A DNA stretch of 64,000 nucleotides from Streptomyces sp. ICBB 8177 (GCF_003144095.1 NZ_NSKH01000003.1:444086-508085); one strand, 5' to 3'; counted from the stretch's first letter, positions 16,004 through 25,715 are shown. Notes: a model not told the origin generated them from the letters alone. A program made the numbers and translations.

Positions 16004-18583
16004 TCAGGCCCGCCCGCCCGCGGCGCGGTCGGCGGCACGGGCCCGCAGGGCGCGCTCGACGCCCGCGCGCTCCTCGGTCACCAGCCGCCGCAGCGCCGCA
16101 CCCGGCCCGGCGGAGGCCAGCCAGGTGTCGGTCGCCTCCAGCGTCCGCGGCGCCACCTGGAGCGTCGGGTAGAGCCGGATGGCGATCTGCTGGGCCAGCT
16201 CGTGCGAACGCGACTCCCACACGCCCTTGAGGGCCGCGAAGTAGCGGTCCGCGTACGGCGCGATCAGGTCGCGCTGGTCGGCCTGGACGAAGCCGTCGAT
16301 CACCGCCTCCTGCACCGCGTTCGGCAGCGGCTCGGCGGCCTCCACGACCGCCGCCCACGCCGCGGCCTTCGCCTGCTCGGTCGGGATCGCCGCCCGGCAG
16401 GTCGCCGCGTGCCGCTCACCGGCGGCCGTGGCGTCCCGGGCCAGCTCCGCGTCGATCGACGCCTCGTCGGCCCTGCCGGTCGCCGCCAGCCGCTCCAGCA
16501 GCGCCCAGCGCAGCTCGTCGTCGACCACGAGGCCGTCCACGCTCGCCGAGCCGTCCAGCAGCCCGGCCAGCAGGTCCAGCTGCTCGTCGGTGCGGGCGGT
16601 GGCGGCCAGCGCGCGGGCCCAGGCCAGCTGGTGGTCGCCGCCCGGGGCGGCCGCGCGCAGCCCCTCCACCGTGGCCTCGCTCCACCGGGCGAGCCCGGCC
16701 GGACGCCAGGCGGGGTCCGCGTACAGGTCGAGCGCCAGCTTCGCCTGCCGGTGCAGCGACTGCACCACGCCGATGTCGGTCTCCCTGCCGATGCCGGACA
16801 GCACCAGCTCCAGGTAGTCGCGGGCGGGCAGTTCGCCGTCGCGGGTCATGTCCCACGCCGACGCCCAGCACAGGGCGCGCGGCAGCGACTCGGTGAAGTC
16901 CGCGATGTGCTCGGTGACCACCGCGAGCGACTCCGGGTCGAGGCGGACCTTGGCGTACGACAGGTCGTCGTCGTTGAGCAGGACGACCGCCGGACGGGCC
17001 TTGCCGGTGAACTGCGGCACCTCGGTCAGCTCGCCGTCCACGTCCAGCTCGACGCGGTCGGTGCGCACCAGCTTCCCGTCCCGCAGGTCGTACGCGCCGA
17101 TCGCGATGCGGTGCGGGCGCAGCACCGGCTCGCCCTTCGCGCCCTCCGGCAGCGCGGGCGCCTCCTGCCGCACCGCGAGCGAGGCGATCGTGCCGTCCTC
17201 GGCGAGGGTGATCCCGGGCCGCAGCACGTTGATGCCCGCGGTCTCCAGCCACGCCGCCGACCACGCCTTCAGGTCGCGCCCCGAGGTCTCCTCCAGCGCG
17301 CCCAGCAGGTCGGTCAACCGGGTGTTGCTCCAGGCGTGCCGCTTGAAGTAGGTCTGCACGCCGCGGAAGAACGCGTCCTCGCCGACGTAGGCCACCAGCT
17401 GCTTGAGGACGGAGGCGCCCTTGGCGTACGTGATGCCGTCGAAGTTGACGAGCACGTCGTCCAGGTCGCGGATCTCGGCCATGATCGGGTGGGTGGACGG
17501 CAGCTGGTCCTGCCGGTACGCCCAGGTCTTCATGGAGTTGGCGAACGTCGTCCACGAGTGCGGCCAGCGGCTGCCGGGGGCGGCGGCCTGGCAGGCGATG
17601 GAGGTGTAGGTGGCGAACGACTCGTTCAGCCACAGGTCGTTCCACCACTCCATGGTGACCAGGTCGCCGAACCACATGTGGGCCAGCTCGTGCAGGATGG
17701 TCTCGGCGCGCAGCTCGTACGACGCGTCGGTCACCTTGGAACGGAAGACGTACTGGTCGCGGATGGTCACCGCGCCCGCGTTCTCCATCGCGCCCGCGTT
17801 GAACTCCGGCACGAACAGCTGGTCGTACTTGGCGAACGGGTAGTCGTGGTCGAACTTCTCCTGGAACCAGTCGAAGCCCTGCCGGGTGACTTCGAAGATC
17901 GCCTCGGCGTCCAGGTGCTCCGCGAGCGAGGGACGGCAGTACAGACCGAGCGGGACGCTGCGGCCGGCGCCCTCCCACGTGCTGTGCACGGCGTGGTACG
18001 GGCCGGCGATCAGAGCGGTGATGTACGAGGAGATGCGCGGCGTCGCCTCGAACGTCCACACCCCGTCCACCGGCTCGGGCGTCGGGGAGTTGGACACGAC
18101 CGTCCAGCCCGCCGGGGCCTTCACGGTGAACTGGAACGACGCCTTGAGGTCCGGCTGCTCGAAGGAGGCGAACACCCGGCGGGCGTCCGGCACCTCGAAC
18201 TGCGTGTAGAGGTAGGTCTCCTTGTCCACCGGGTCCACGAACCGGTGCAGGCCCTCGCCGCTGTTGGTGTACGCGCAGTCGGCGACGACCGTCAGCTCGT
18301 TGCGGCCCCCGCGCAGCGACGGCAGCGCGATGCGGCTGTCGGCGAACACCTCGGCCGGGTCGAGGGACACGCCGTTGAGGGTGACCTCGGCGACGCTCGG
18401 CGCGACCAGGTCGATGAAGGTCTCGGCGCCCGCCTCGGCGCTGTCGAAGCGCACCACGGTGACCGAGCGGAAGGTGCCGCCCTCCTTGGCCCCGCTCAGA
18501 TCCAGATCGACCGCGTAGGAGTCGACGGTCAGCAGGCGCGCCCTGCGGCGCGCCTCGTCACGGGTGAGGTTGGTACCCGGCAC
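16004..18583 (-). CDS. pepN: aminopeptidase N (M1 metallopeptidase), copy 1
   Basis: An 859-aa cytoplasmic zinc aminopeptidase that removes N-terminal residues from peptides. GTG at 18583 (MPGTNLTRDEARRRA) follows AAGGAG; a longer frame has no site. The substrate-binding GAMEN motif (FNAGAMENAGAV) and the zinc site HELAHMWFGDLV with the third ligand in WLNESFATY are all intact, followed by the ERAP1-like C-terminal helical domain. A second pepN (19898-22489) lies one gene upstream on the same strand with the same start (MPG.NLTRDEA); these are diverged tandem paralogues. Confidence 0.96.
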   Translation of the reverse strand: MPGTNLTRDEARRRARLLTVDSYAVDLDLSGAKEGGTFRSVTVVRFDSAEAGAETFIDLVAPSVAEVTLNGVSLDPAEVFADSRIALPSLRGGRNELTVVADCAYTNSGEGLHRFVDPVDKETYLYTQFEVPDARRVFASFEQPDLKASFQFTVKAPAGWTVVSNSPTPEPVDGVWTFEATPRISSYITALIAGPYHAVHSTWEGAGRSVPLGLYCRPSLAEHLDAEAIFEVTRQGFDWFQEKFDHDYPFAKYDQLFVPEFNAGAMENAGAVTIRDQYVFRSKVTDASYELRAETILHELAHMWFGDLVTMEWWNDLWLNESFATYTSIACQAAAPGSRWPHSWTTFANSMKTWAYRQDQLPSTHPIMAEIRDLDDVLVNFDGITYAKGASVLKQLVAYVGEDAFFRGVQTYFKRHAWSNTRLTDLLGALEETSGRDLKAWSAAWLETAGINVLRPGITLAEDGTIASLAVRQEAPALPEGAKGEPVLRPHRIAIGAYDLRDGKLVRTDRVELDVDGELTEVPQFTGKARPAVVLLNDDDLSYAKVRLDPESLAVVTEHIADFTESLPRALCWASAWDMTRDGELPARDYLELVLSGIGRETDIGVVQSLHRQAKLALDLYADPAWRPAGLARWSEATVEGLRAAAPGGDHQLAWARALAATARTDEQLDLLAGLLDGSASVDGLVVDDELRWALLERLAATGRADEASIDAELARDATAAGERHAATCRAAIPTEQAKAAAWAAVVEAAEPLPNAVQEAVIDGFVQADQRDLIAPYADRYFAALKGVWESRSHELAQQIAIRLYPTLQVAPRTLEATDTWLASAGPGAALRRLVTEERAGVERALRARAADRAAGGRA

Positions 18584-18704
18584 GTGTGAGCTCCTTCTGG
18601 GAGTGTGCTGTGATCGTCCGATCGGTGGACTGTGGCGCCATCCTGCCACGCGCCCCGGCCGGGCCGACCTGCGCGCCCTCGGCGCCGTCACGCCCCGCCG
18701 GGCC

Positions 18705-19709
18705 TCACCGGGGCAGCACCGCCACGTAGCCGTGCGGCCGCCGGTCGCCCGCCGACAGCAGCGCGGTGCGCACCACCGCCGCCTGCGTCTCCAGCGAGGT
18801 CCGCAGCTTCTTCGGGGTGGTGCGGACCACCTCGATGCCGAGCCGGTCCAGGTGCTCGCGGGCCCGGCGCGCCTGCGTCCACAGCTGCGGGTCGTCGTGC
18901 CGGGGCGCCCGGGCGTCCAGCTCCAGGGCGACCGCGTGGTCCGGCCAGTAGGCGTCCACGCTGCCCAGGTACGGCCCGCCGGGCAGCCTGAGGTCGACGT
19001 TCCACACCGGGTCGGGCAGGCCGTAGCGGCGCACCATCTCGTACAGCCTGCTCTCCGCGATCGCGCGGCCCTCGGCGAGCAGCGCGTCGACCGCGTTCAC
19101 CACGTGCGGGCGGTCCAGCAGCCGTGCGGTGTTCAACTCCCGCACCACGGCGGCCGGTTCGCAGTCCCCGGTGCGCACCGCCTCGGTGAGCAGCGCCCGT
19201 ACCGCGGCCGCGTCGTCCAGCATCGCGACGGCGTCGGCCACCGCGCGGGCCACCGGGGCGCACGGCAGTCCCGCGACGTGCAGCGGGCGCGGCAGGGTGT
19301 GCGCCCCGCGCACCCGGACCTCCCCGGCGTCCTTGACCTTCCGGCCCCGGCTCACCAGTACGTCGACGCGGTCGAGCGCCTCCAGCGGCGGCACCCCGGC
19401 GAGGCCGTGCAGCGCCAGCGCGGCGAGACCGGTGACCATCGCGTCGCCACCGCCCTCCTGCCCCTTCGGCGGCAGGCCCGCGTACAGCAGCGCGGCGTGC
19501 ACCCGCTCCTCGCCGGAAGCCGGGCCCGCGTGGAGCAGGAAGACCTCCGGCAGGACCTGCTGCCAGGGGCCGCCCGGGCGGCAGCGCTCCTGGAGGACGG
19601 CCGCGGGGACGCCGTGCGCACGCAGTTCGCGGGCGGTCATCACCCTGCGGCGGGTGCGCTCCAGGTGAACGAGGGGACGAGGGCCGAGTGGTGTGGCGTC
19701 ATGGTTCAT
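18705..19709 (-). CDS. AbiEi-like wHTH protein with C-terminal DUF559-type nuclease fold
   Basis: About 334 aa. The N-terminal part (TARELRAHGVPAAVLQERC, then a wing WQQVLPEVFLLH) resembles the winged HTH of AbiEi-type antitoxins common in actinobacteria. The C-terminal part (SVDAYWPDHAVALELDARA ... REHLDRLGIEVVRTTPKKLR) follows the DUF559/Vsr-like PD-(D/E)xK pattern, where D of SVDAYW and E of ALELD are possible metal ligands. No AbiEii toxin gene lies beside it. ATG 19709 has a GAGGG too close for normal use, so the start is uncertain. Function unknown. Confidence 0.72.
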   Translation of the reverse strand: MNHDATPLGPRPLVHLERTRRRVMTARELRAHGVPAAVLQERCRPGGPWQQVLPEVFLLHAGPASGEERVHAALLYAGLPPKGQEGGGDAMVTGLAALALHGLAGVPPLEALDRVDVLVSRGRKVKDAGEVRVRGAHTLPRPLHVAGLPCAPVARAVADAVAMLDDAAAVRALLTEAVRTGDCEPAAVVRELNTARLLDRPHVVNAVDALLAEGRAIAESRLYEMVRRYGLPDPVWNVDLRLPGGPYLGSVDAYWPDHAVALELDARAPRHDDPQLWTQARRAREHLDRLGIEVVRTTPKKLRTSLETQAAVVRTALLSAGDRRPHGYVAVLPR

Positions 19710-19897
19710 GCCCTCGCGATTCCCGCCAACTCCCCGTGCTTTAACCGTCGTTACGATCCCGTCGACAAACCGGGACGGTTCAGGGCTAAAGTACGCGCGT
19801 TCGATGGCCGACAATGCGCACCGTCAACTCCGGCCGCCGATTCGCCCGTTCGCGGTAGGGAGAGAGGGCCCCTCCCGCCGCCGGTCCCGGGGGCCCC

Positions 19898-22489
19898 TTA
19901 CGCCCCCGCCCGCGCGTCGCACTCCTGCGCCCGCAGCGCGCGGGCCAGGTCGTCGCGGCCCTCCGCCACCAGCCTGCGCAGCGCCGCGGGGGCGTCCGCG
20001 TGCGCGGCCAGCCACGCGTCGGCCGCGTCCAGCGTGCCGGGGTGCGCCTGGAGCTCGGGGAACAGCCCGCGTACGACGGCCATCCCGATCTCGATCGACC
20101 GGCTCGCCCACACGTCCGCGATCGCCTCGAAGTAGCGTGGCGCGTACGGCGCCAGCAGCTCGCGCTGCCCTGGCTGGGCGAAGCCCGCGATGGTGGCCTC
20201 CACCAGCGCGTTGGAGAGCGTGTCGGTCTCCACCACGTCGTGCCACGCCGCCGCCTTCACCTCGGCGGACGGCCGCGCGGCCAGACAGCGCACCTGGTGG
20301 CGCTTGCCGGAGGCGGTGTCGTCGCGGGCCAGCTCGGCGGCCACCTCCGCCTCCCCGGCGGCGCCCTCGGCGACCAGCGGTTCCAGGAACGCCCAGCGCA
20401 GCTCCTGGTCCACGTCGAGCCCGTCGATCGTCTCGCCGCCGTCCAGCAGCCCGGACAGCAGCCGCAGGTCCGCGGCGGAGGAGGCCGCCGACGCGAAGAA
20501 GCGGGCCCACGCCAGCTGGTGGCCGCTGCCCGGCGCGGCGGCCCGCAGCTCGCGCAGCGCGCCCTCGGCGACCAGCCGGGCGCCCTCGGGCCGCCAGCCG
20601 GGTGCCGCGTAGTGGTCCAGGGCGACGTGCGCCCAGGAGTGCAGCATCTGGAGCACCCCGATGTCCGACTCGCGCCCCGCGAAGCGCAGCACCATGCCCA
20701 GGTACTCCCGCGCGGGCAGCAGCCCGTCCCGGGTGAGGTTCCACAGCGCCGACCACACCAGCGCCCGGGCCATCGGGTCGGCCAGGTCGCCCAGGTGGTC
20801 GCGGAGGGTGTCCAGCGAGGTCTCGTCGAACCGCACCTTGCAGTACGTCAGGTCCTCGTCGTTGACGAGGATCAGCTCCGGCCGCTCGGCGCCGGCCAGC
20901 TCCGTGATCACGGTGCGCTCGCCCGCCACGTCCGCCTCGGCGCGGGCGTAGCGCTCCAGCGCGCCGCTCGCCCCGCGCCGGTACAGGCCGATCGCGACCC
21001 GGTGCGGGCGCAGCGTCGGGTGGTCTTCCGACGCGCCCTGGAGCACGGCGAGTTCGGCGATCCGGCCCTGCGCGTCGTCGTACACCGCCTCGGGCGTCAG
21101 CGAGTTGACGCCCGCCGTCTGCAACCACGCCCGCGACCAGGTGGCCATGTCCCGCCCCGAGGTCTCCGCCAGCACCGACAGCAGGTCCTCCAGCCGGGTG
21201 TTGCCGAAGGCGTGCCGCTTGAAGTACCGGCGGCTCCCCTCGAGGAACGCGTCCCGTCCCACGTAGGCGACCAGTTGCTTGAGGACGGAGGCGCCCTTGG
21301 CGTAGGTGATGCCGTCGAAGTTGAGCTTGGCGTCCTGAAGGTCGTGGATGTCGGCGGTGATCGGGTGGGTGGACGGCAACTGGTCGGCGCGGTACGCCCA
21401 CGCCTTGCGGCGGTTGGCGAAGGTGATCCAGCCGCCGGTGAACCGGGTCGCCTCCACCTGCGAGAAGGCGCCCATGAAGTCGGCGAACGACTCCTTGAGC
21501 CACAGGTCGTCCCACCACTTCGGGGTCACCAGGTCGCCGAACCACATGTGCGCCATCTCGTGCAGGATGACGTTGGCCCGGCTCTCGTACGACGACTGCG
21601 TGACCTTGCCGCGGAAGACGAACTCCTCGCGGAAGGTGACAAGGCCCGGGTTCTCCATCGCGCCGATGTTGTACTCCGGCACGAACGCCTGGTCGTACTT
21701 GCCCCACGGGTAGGGGTAGTCGAAGTGGTCGTGGAAGAAGTCCAGGCCCTGCTTGGTGACGGTGAAGATGTCGTCGGCGTCGAAGTGCTTCGCCAGCGAC
21801 CTGCGGCACAGCGCGCCGAGCGGGACCCGCAGCCGGGTGCCGTCGGCGAACTCCCTTGTGTACTCGTCGCGTTCGACGTGGTACGGGCCGGCGAGCACCG
21901 CGGTGATGTACGTGGACATCGGCTCGGTGGTGGCGAACCGCCAGGTCGCCGCGTCGGTGCCGACCGGCTCCGTCGCGCCCTCCTGCTCGCCGTTGCCCAG
22001 CACCGTCCAGCCCGCCGGGGCGGTCACGGTGAGGGTGAACGGCGCCTTGAGGTCGGGCTGTTCGAAGTTGGCGAAGACGCGGCGGGAGTCGGCCGGTTCG
22101 TACTGCGTGTAGAGGTAGACCTCGCCGTCCTCGGGGTCGGCGAACCGGTGCAGCCCCTCGCCGGTCCTGCTGTAGGCGGGGCGCGCGTCCACCGTCAGCT
22201 CGTTGGTCGCGGCGAGGTCGTCCAGCCTGATCCGCGCGCCGTCGAAGACCTCGGCCGGGTCCAGCTCGCGCCCGTTGAGCGTCACCGTCTCCACGGAAGG
22301 GGCGATCAGGTCGACGAACGTGCTCTCGCCGGGCCGCGCGCAGCCGAACCTGACGGTGGTCACCGACCGGAAGGCGGGCTCCTCCAGCCGGACGGCCGAA
22401 CGCAGGTCGAGTTCCACCTCGTAGCCGTCCACGCGGATCAGCCCGGCCCGCTCGTGGGCCTCGTCGCGGGTCAGGTTCTCGCCGGGCAC
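19898..22489 (-). CDS. pepN: aminopeptidase N (M1 metallopeptidase), copy 2
   Basis: An 863-aa zinc aminopeptidase. GTG 22489 follows GAAGGAG with 6 nt spacing. Active-site motifs are intact: IGAMENPGLV, HEMAHMWFGDLVT and WLKESFADF. Compared with copy 1 it has an insertion after the third beta strand (NGEQEGATEPVGTD) and a more diverged C-terminal domain. It has its own upstream region and is separated from copy 1 by the AbiEi-like gene. Keeping two full active sites suggests different substrate ranges or expression rather than decay (inference). Confidence 0.96.
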   Translation of the reverse strand: MPGENLTRDEAHERAGLIRVDGYEVELDLRSAVRLEEPAFRSVTTVRFGCARPGESTFVDLIAPSVETVTLNGRELDPAEVFDGARIRLDDLAATNELTVDARPAYSRTGEGLHRFADPEDGEVYLYTQYEPADSRRVFANFEQPDLKAPFTLTVTAPAGWTVLGNGEQEGATEPVGTDAATWRFATTEPMSTYITAVLAGPYHVERDEYTREFADGTRLRVPLGALCRRSLAKHFDADDIFTVTKQGLDFFHDHFDYPYPWGKYDQAFVPEYNIGAMENPGLVTFREEFVFRGKVTQSSYESRANVILHEMAHMWFGDLVTPKWWDDLWLKESFADFMGAFSQVEATRFTGGWITFANRRKAWAYRADQLPSTHPITADIHDLQDAKLNFDGITYAKGASVLKQLVAYVGRDAFLEGSRRYFKRHAFGNTRLEDLLSVLAETSGRDMATWSRAWLQTAGVNSLTPEAVYDDAQGRIAELAVLQGASEDHPTLRPHRVAIGLYRRGASGALERYARAEADVAGERTVITELAGAERPELILVNDEDLTYCKVRFDETSLDTLRDHLGDLADPMARALVWSALWNLTRDGLLPAREYLGMVLRFAGRESDIGVLQMLHSWAHVALDHYAAPGWRPEGARLVAEGALRELRAAAPGSGHQLAWARFFASAASSAADLRLLSGLLDGGETIDGLDVDQELRWAFLEPLVAEGAAGEAEVAAELARDDTASGKRHQVRCLAARPSAEVKAAAWHDVVETDTLSNALVEATIAGFAQPGQRELLAPYAPRYFEAIADVWASRSIEIGMAVVRGLFPELQAHPGTLDAADAWLAAHADAPAALRRLVAEGRDDLARALRAQECDARAGA

Positions 22490-22671
22490 GGTGACTCCTT
22501 CGTCTTCGCTGGCGGTCGCTGCGTTGCGGCACGGCGGGGTGCGCCGTGGTTCCTTCAGGACGGTGAAGGAATCGCATCATCGCATGCGGCACTGAGCAGC
22601 GGTATGCAGGGAATGTGGGCCTGGTCACGCGCGTTGCACCGGTCTGACGTGACGACTCACTGGGAGAGACC

Positions 22672-23301
22672 GTGACCGAGAAGACCCCCGCAGACTTCTG
22701 GTTCGACCCGCTGTGCCCCTGGGCCTGGATGACCTCGCGCTGGATGCTGGAGGTGGAGAAGGTCCGGCCCGTGCAGGTGCGCTGGCACGTGATGAGCCTC
22801 GCGGTGCTCAACGAGCCGCGCCTCGACGAACTTCCGGAGAAGTACCGCGAGGGCATGAAGCAGGCCTGGGGCCCGGTGCGGGTGTGCGTCGCGGCCGAGC
22901 AGAAGTACGGGTCCGACGTGCTCGGCCCGCTCTACACGGCGCTGGGCACCCGCTTCCACAACCGGCAGGAGCCGAAGACCAGGGAGACGCTGGTCGCCGC
23001 CCTGGAGGAGGCCGGGCTGCCGGCCGACCTGGCGGACGCCGCCGAGTCGGACGCCTACGACACCGAGCTGCGCGCCTCGCACGAGGCGGGCATCAGCCTG
23101 GTCGGCACCGAGGTCGGCACCCCGGTCATCGCGGTGCCCGGTTCGGACGGCGAGCAGATCGCGTTCTTCGGCCCGGTCGTCACCCCCGCCCCGAAGGGCG
23201 AGCAGGCGGCCAAGCTGTGGGACGGCACGCTGATGGTCGCCTCGATCCCGGGCTTCTACGAGATCAAGCGGACCCGTACCGTCGGCCCGATCTTCGACTG
23301 A
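22672..23301 (+). CDS. DsbA-family protein, mycothiol-dependent nitroreductase (Rv2466c) type
   Basis: A 209-aa thioredoxin-fold protein with a helical insertion. The active-site region DPLCPWAW has the N-terminal Cys but Ala where a CPWC protein has the resolving Cys, so it works as a monothiol or not at all as a disulfide exchanger. The rest (FWFDPLCPWAWMTSRWM at the start, GTPVIAVPG as the cis-Pro loop) matches the actinobacterial family that reduces nitro compounds with mycothiol. Start GTG 22672 with GGGAGAG upstream. Divergent from pepN copy 2. Confidence 0.88.
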   Translation: MTEKTPADFWFDPLCPWAWMTSRWMLEVEKVRPVQVRWHVMSLAVLNEPRLDELPEKYREGMKQAWGPVRVCVAAEQKYGSDVLGPLYTALGTRFHNRQEPKTRETLVAALEEAGLPADLADAAESDAYDTELRASHEAGISLVGTEVGTPVIAVPGSDGEQIAFFGPVVTPAPKGEQAAKLWDGTLMVASIPGFYEIKRTRTVGPIFD

Positions 23302-23340
23302 CCCCCTCGCACGCGGACGGTGTTCCGCGTACGAAGGCCC

Positions 23341-23387
23341 GCGCGCGGGCCGCCGGGCGGCGCTGTCAGCCCCGGCGGCCCGCGCGC
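23341..23387. terminator. bidirectional terminator hairpin overlapping a stop codon
   Basis: A perfect 17-bp inverted repeat (GCGCGCGGGCCGCCGGG, 13-nt loop, complement) lies between the convergent DsbA-like and permease genes. Its right arm is inside the last codons of the permease (stop at 23366-23368), so the hairpin is partly coding. Confidence 0.7.
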
Positions 23388-24769
23388 TGCCGCAGGTAGC
23401 CGGCCGCCGCGAGCGCCAGCGTCGCGCCACCGGTGAAGTACAGCTGGGTGCGGGTGTCCGGCTGCCGGGCCATCAGCGCCAGCACCGCACCGATGCCCGC
23501 CAGCGCCGCCCAGGTCAGGTACGGGTAGGCCCACATCCGCACCACCAGCTTGTGCGGCGCCTCCCGCTCCAGCCGCCGCCGGGTGCGCAGTTGGGCCACC
23601 GCGATGAACGCCCAGACCACCAGCACCGCGGCGCCGACCATGTTCAGCAGCCAGCTGAAGACGGTCGTGGGCCACCAGTAGCTCAGCAGGACCGCCAGGA
23701 AGCCGAAGGCGCAGGAGGCCACCACCGCCCGGCGCGGCACCCCGCCTGAGGTGCGCCGCAGCGCCCGCGGGCCCTGCCCCCGGTCGACCAGCGAGTACGC
23801 CATGCGCGAGGCGCCGTAGACGTTGGCGTTCATCGCGGACATCAGCGCGACCAGGATGACCACGTCCATCACCCGCCCCGCGCCCGGGATGCCGAGGTGG
23901 TCCAGCACCGCGACGTACGGGCCGTGGCCGACGACCGCCGGGTCGTTCCACGGGACCAGCGTCACGATGACGGCCATCGAGCCCACGTAGAACACGGCGA
24001 TCCGCCACATCGCGGTGCGCACCGCGCGCCCCACCCCGGCCACCGGGTCCCGCGACTCCGCCGCCGCGATGGTGACCGTCTCCAGCCCGCCGTACGCGAA
24101 CACCGACGCCAGCAGTCCGACGATCAGGCCGTTCGCCCCCTTCGGCAGGAATCCGCCGTCACCGGTGAGGTTGGCGGCACCGGGGGCGTGGGCGCCGGGC
24201 AGCACGCCGCAGATCGCCAGCACGCACACGATCAGGAAGAGCGAGATCGCCGCGATCTTCAGGGCGGCGAACCAGAACTCGAACTCGCCGAAGTTGCTGA
24301 CCGCCGCCAGGTTGGAGCCGCAGAAGGCGGCCATCAGGACCGCCACCCACAGCCAGGACGGCGTGCCCGGCAGCCAGCCGCTGACGATCCCGGCCGCACC
24401 GATCGCCTCCACCGCCACGCCCACGCACAGCAGCACCCAGAACAGCCAGCCCACCGCGAACCCGGCCCACGGCCCGATCGCGCGCTCGGCGTGCACCGAG
24501 AACGAGCCGGACGCCGGACGCGCCGCCGACATCTCGCCCAGCATCCGCATCACCAGCATGACCAGCAGCCCGGACAGCGCGTAGGCGACGACGACGGACG
24601 GCCCGGCCGCGGCGATGCCCGCGCCGGAGCCGACGAAGAGCCCGGCGCCGATCACGCCGCCGAGCGCGATCATCGACAGGTGCCGCTGCTTGAGCCCGTG
24701 TCCGAGGTGTTCGCCCGCGACCGGTCCGGTCGCCGGGGCCGCCTCGGTGGGCCCGGATATCCGCTTCAA
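23366..24769 (-). CDS. amino-acid permease (APC superfamily, GabP/AnsP-like)
   Basis: A 467-aa transporter with 12 predicted spans. The first span carries the family signature MIALGGVIGAGLFVGSGAGI, and the conserved loop GEFEFWFAALKI is in the middle. The likely start is TTG 24769 (MKRISGPTEA) with only a weak GGA/GAG site upstream, so the exact start is uncertain. It is a paralogue of the permease at 25769-27208; the pair flanks bioY on the other strand. Substrate is not readable; basic or neutral amino acids or GABA are usual in this family. Confidence 0.9.
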   Translation of the reverse strand: MKRISGPTEAAPATGPVAGEHLGHGLKQRHLSMIALGGVIGAGLFVGSGAGIAAAGPSVVVAYALSGLLVMLVMRMLGEMSAARPASGSFSVHAERAIGPWAGFAVGWLFWVLLCVGVAVEAIGAAGIVSGWLPGTPSWLWVAVLMAAFCGSNLAAVSNFGEFEFWFAALKIAAISLFLIVCVLAICGVLPGAHAPGAANLTGDGGFLPKGANGLIVGLLASVFAYGGLETVTIAAAESRDPVAGVGRAVRTAMWRIAVFYVGSMAVIVTLVPWNDPAVVGHGPYVAVLDHLGIPGAGRVMDVVILVALMSAMNANVYGASRMAYSLVDRGQGPRALRRTSGGVPRRAVVASCAFGFLAVLLSYWWPTTVFSWLLNMVGAAVLVVWAFIAVAQLRTRRRLEREAPHKLVVRMWAYPYLTWAALAGIGAVLALMARQPDTRTQLYFTGGATLALAAAGYLRQRAGRRG

Positions 24770-25079
24770 GGCTCGATCCGTCCAGGGGGTCGGGGGCGGT
24801 TCGGGACCGCCACAGTCTGCGGGAAGGCACCGCCCGGCAGGCCGTCCGGTTCGCTATCCGGACACTTCGTTGACGCAATGTGTCCGGAACGTCGTCAGCT
24901 GTTGACCACCACTCGCAGTGGTGGCGGGATCCGGTGTCACCGGCCGCGCCGGCCGGGAGTTTGTACGGATGCCACCAAGCCGCCCGAGCGGCCTTGTGGC
25001 CGACTGACCGTGTTCCGCTCGAGTGCGCCGGGTTACGGTCACCTGGTCCGACCCGTACCTCGCCCCGACCGGAGACCCG
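24770..25079. promoter_or_regulatory. divergent promoter region of permease and bioY, with palindrome
   Basis: No gene is seen in these 310 bases. A perfect 8-bp inverted repeat CCACCACT-CGC-AGTGGTGG lies at 24906-24924. It directly overlaps a -35-like TTGACC (24902-24907) reading toward bioY, so it could be an operator. Local base composition is less GC-rich than the flanks. Confidence 0.45.
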
Positions 25080-25682
25080 ATGACCACCGCCACCGCAGCC
25101 GCCCGCCCCGGAACGGTCCTCGCCGACCTGCTCCCCGCCTCCACCGACGTCCGCGCCCGGTTGCGGGACGTCGCGCTGGTGGCCGGTGGCGCGGCGCTCA
25201 CCGGGCTCGCCGCGCAGCTGTCCGTGCACATCCCCGGCTCCCCGGTCCCGGTGACCGGCCAGACCTTCGCCGCGCTGCTGGTCGGCACCGCGCTCGGCGC
25301 CCGGCGCGGCATGCTCTCGCTGCTGCTGTACGCGGTCGCGGGCGTCGCGGGCGTGCCGTGGTTCGCCGGCGGCGCCTCGGGTGCCGCGGGCGTCAGCTTC
25401 GGCTACGTGCTCGGCATGGTGCTGGCCTCCGCCGCGGTCGGCGCGCTGGCCCGGCGCGGCGCGGACCGCTCGGTGGCGCGCACCGCGGGCGTGATGGTCC
25501 TGGGCGAGGCGATCATCTACGCGGTCGGCGTGCCCTACCTGGCGGTGGCCGCCCACCTGTCGGTGAACCAGGCGATCGCCGAGGGCCTGACCCCGTTCCT
25601 GCTGGGTGACGCGGTGAAGGCGGCGCTGGCCATGGGCGCGCTGCCGGCCGCCTGGAAGCTGCTGGAGCGCCGCGGCCGGTGA
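25080..25682 (+). CDS. bioY: biotin transporter BioY (ECF S component)
   Basis: A 200-aa membrane protein with six predicted spans that binds and imports biotin. Family motifs include the loop IPGSPVPVTGQTFAALL (residues about 52-68) and the Ala/Gly-rich region GARRGMLSLLLYAVAGVAG, then GYVLGMVLAS. ATG 25080 follows GGAGA. No EcfA/EcfT genes are beside it, so it either works alone or with shared energising units. A perfect hairpin follows. Confidence 0.94.
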   Translation: MTTATAAARPGTVLADLLPASTDVRARLRDVALVAGGAALTGLAAQLSVHIPGSPVPVTGQTFAALLVGTALGARRGMLSLLLYAVAGVAGVPWFAGGASGAAGVSFGYVLGMVLASAAVGALARRGADRSVARTAGVMVLGEAIIYAVGVPYLAVAAHLSVNQAIAEGLTPFLLGDAVKAALAMGALPAAWKLLERRGR

Positions 25683-25715
25683 GCCGAGGCGGCAAGCGGT
25701 AGGCCGCACGACGCG

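Noticed and set aside
16202-22675. Long plus-strand open frames (795 and 891 codons) opposite the two pepN genes
   Set aside because: Shadows of the pepN coding strands; the minus-strand frames have complete active-site motifs.
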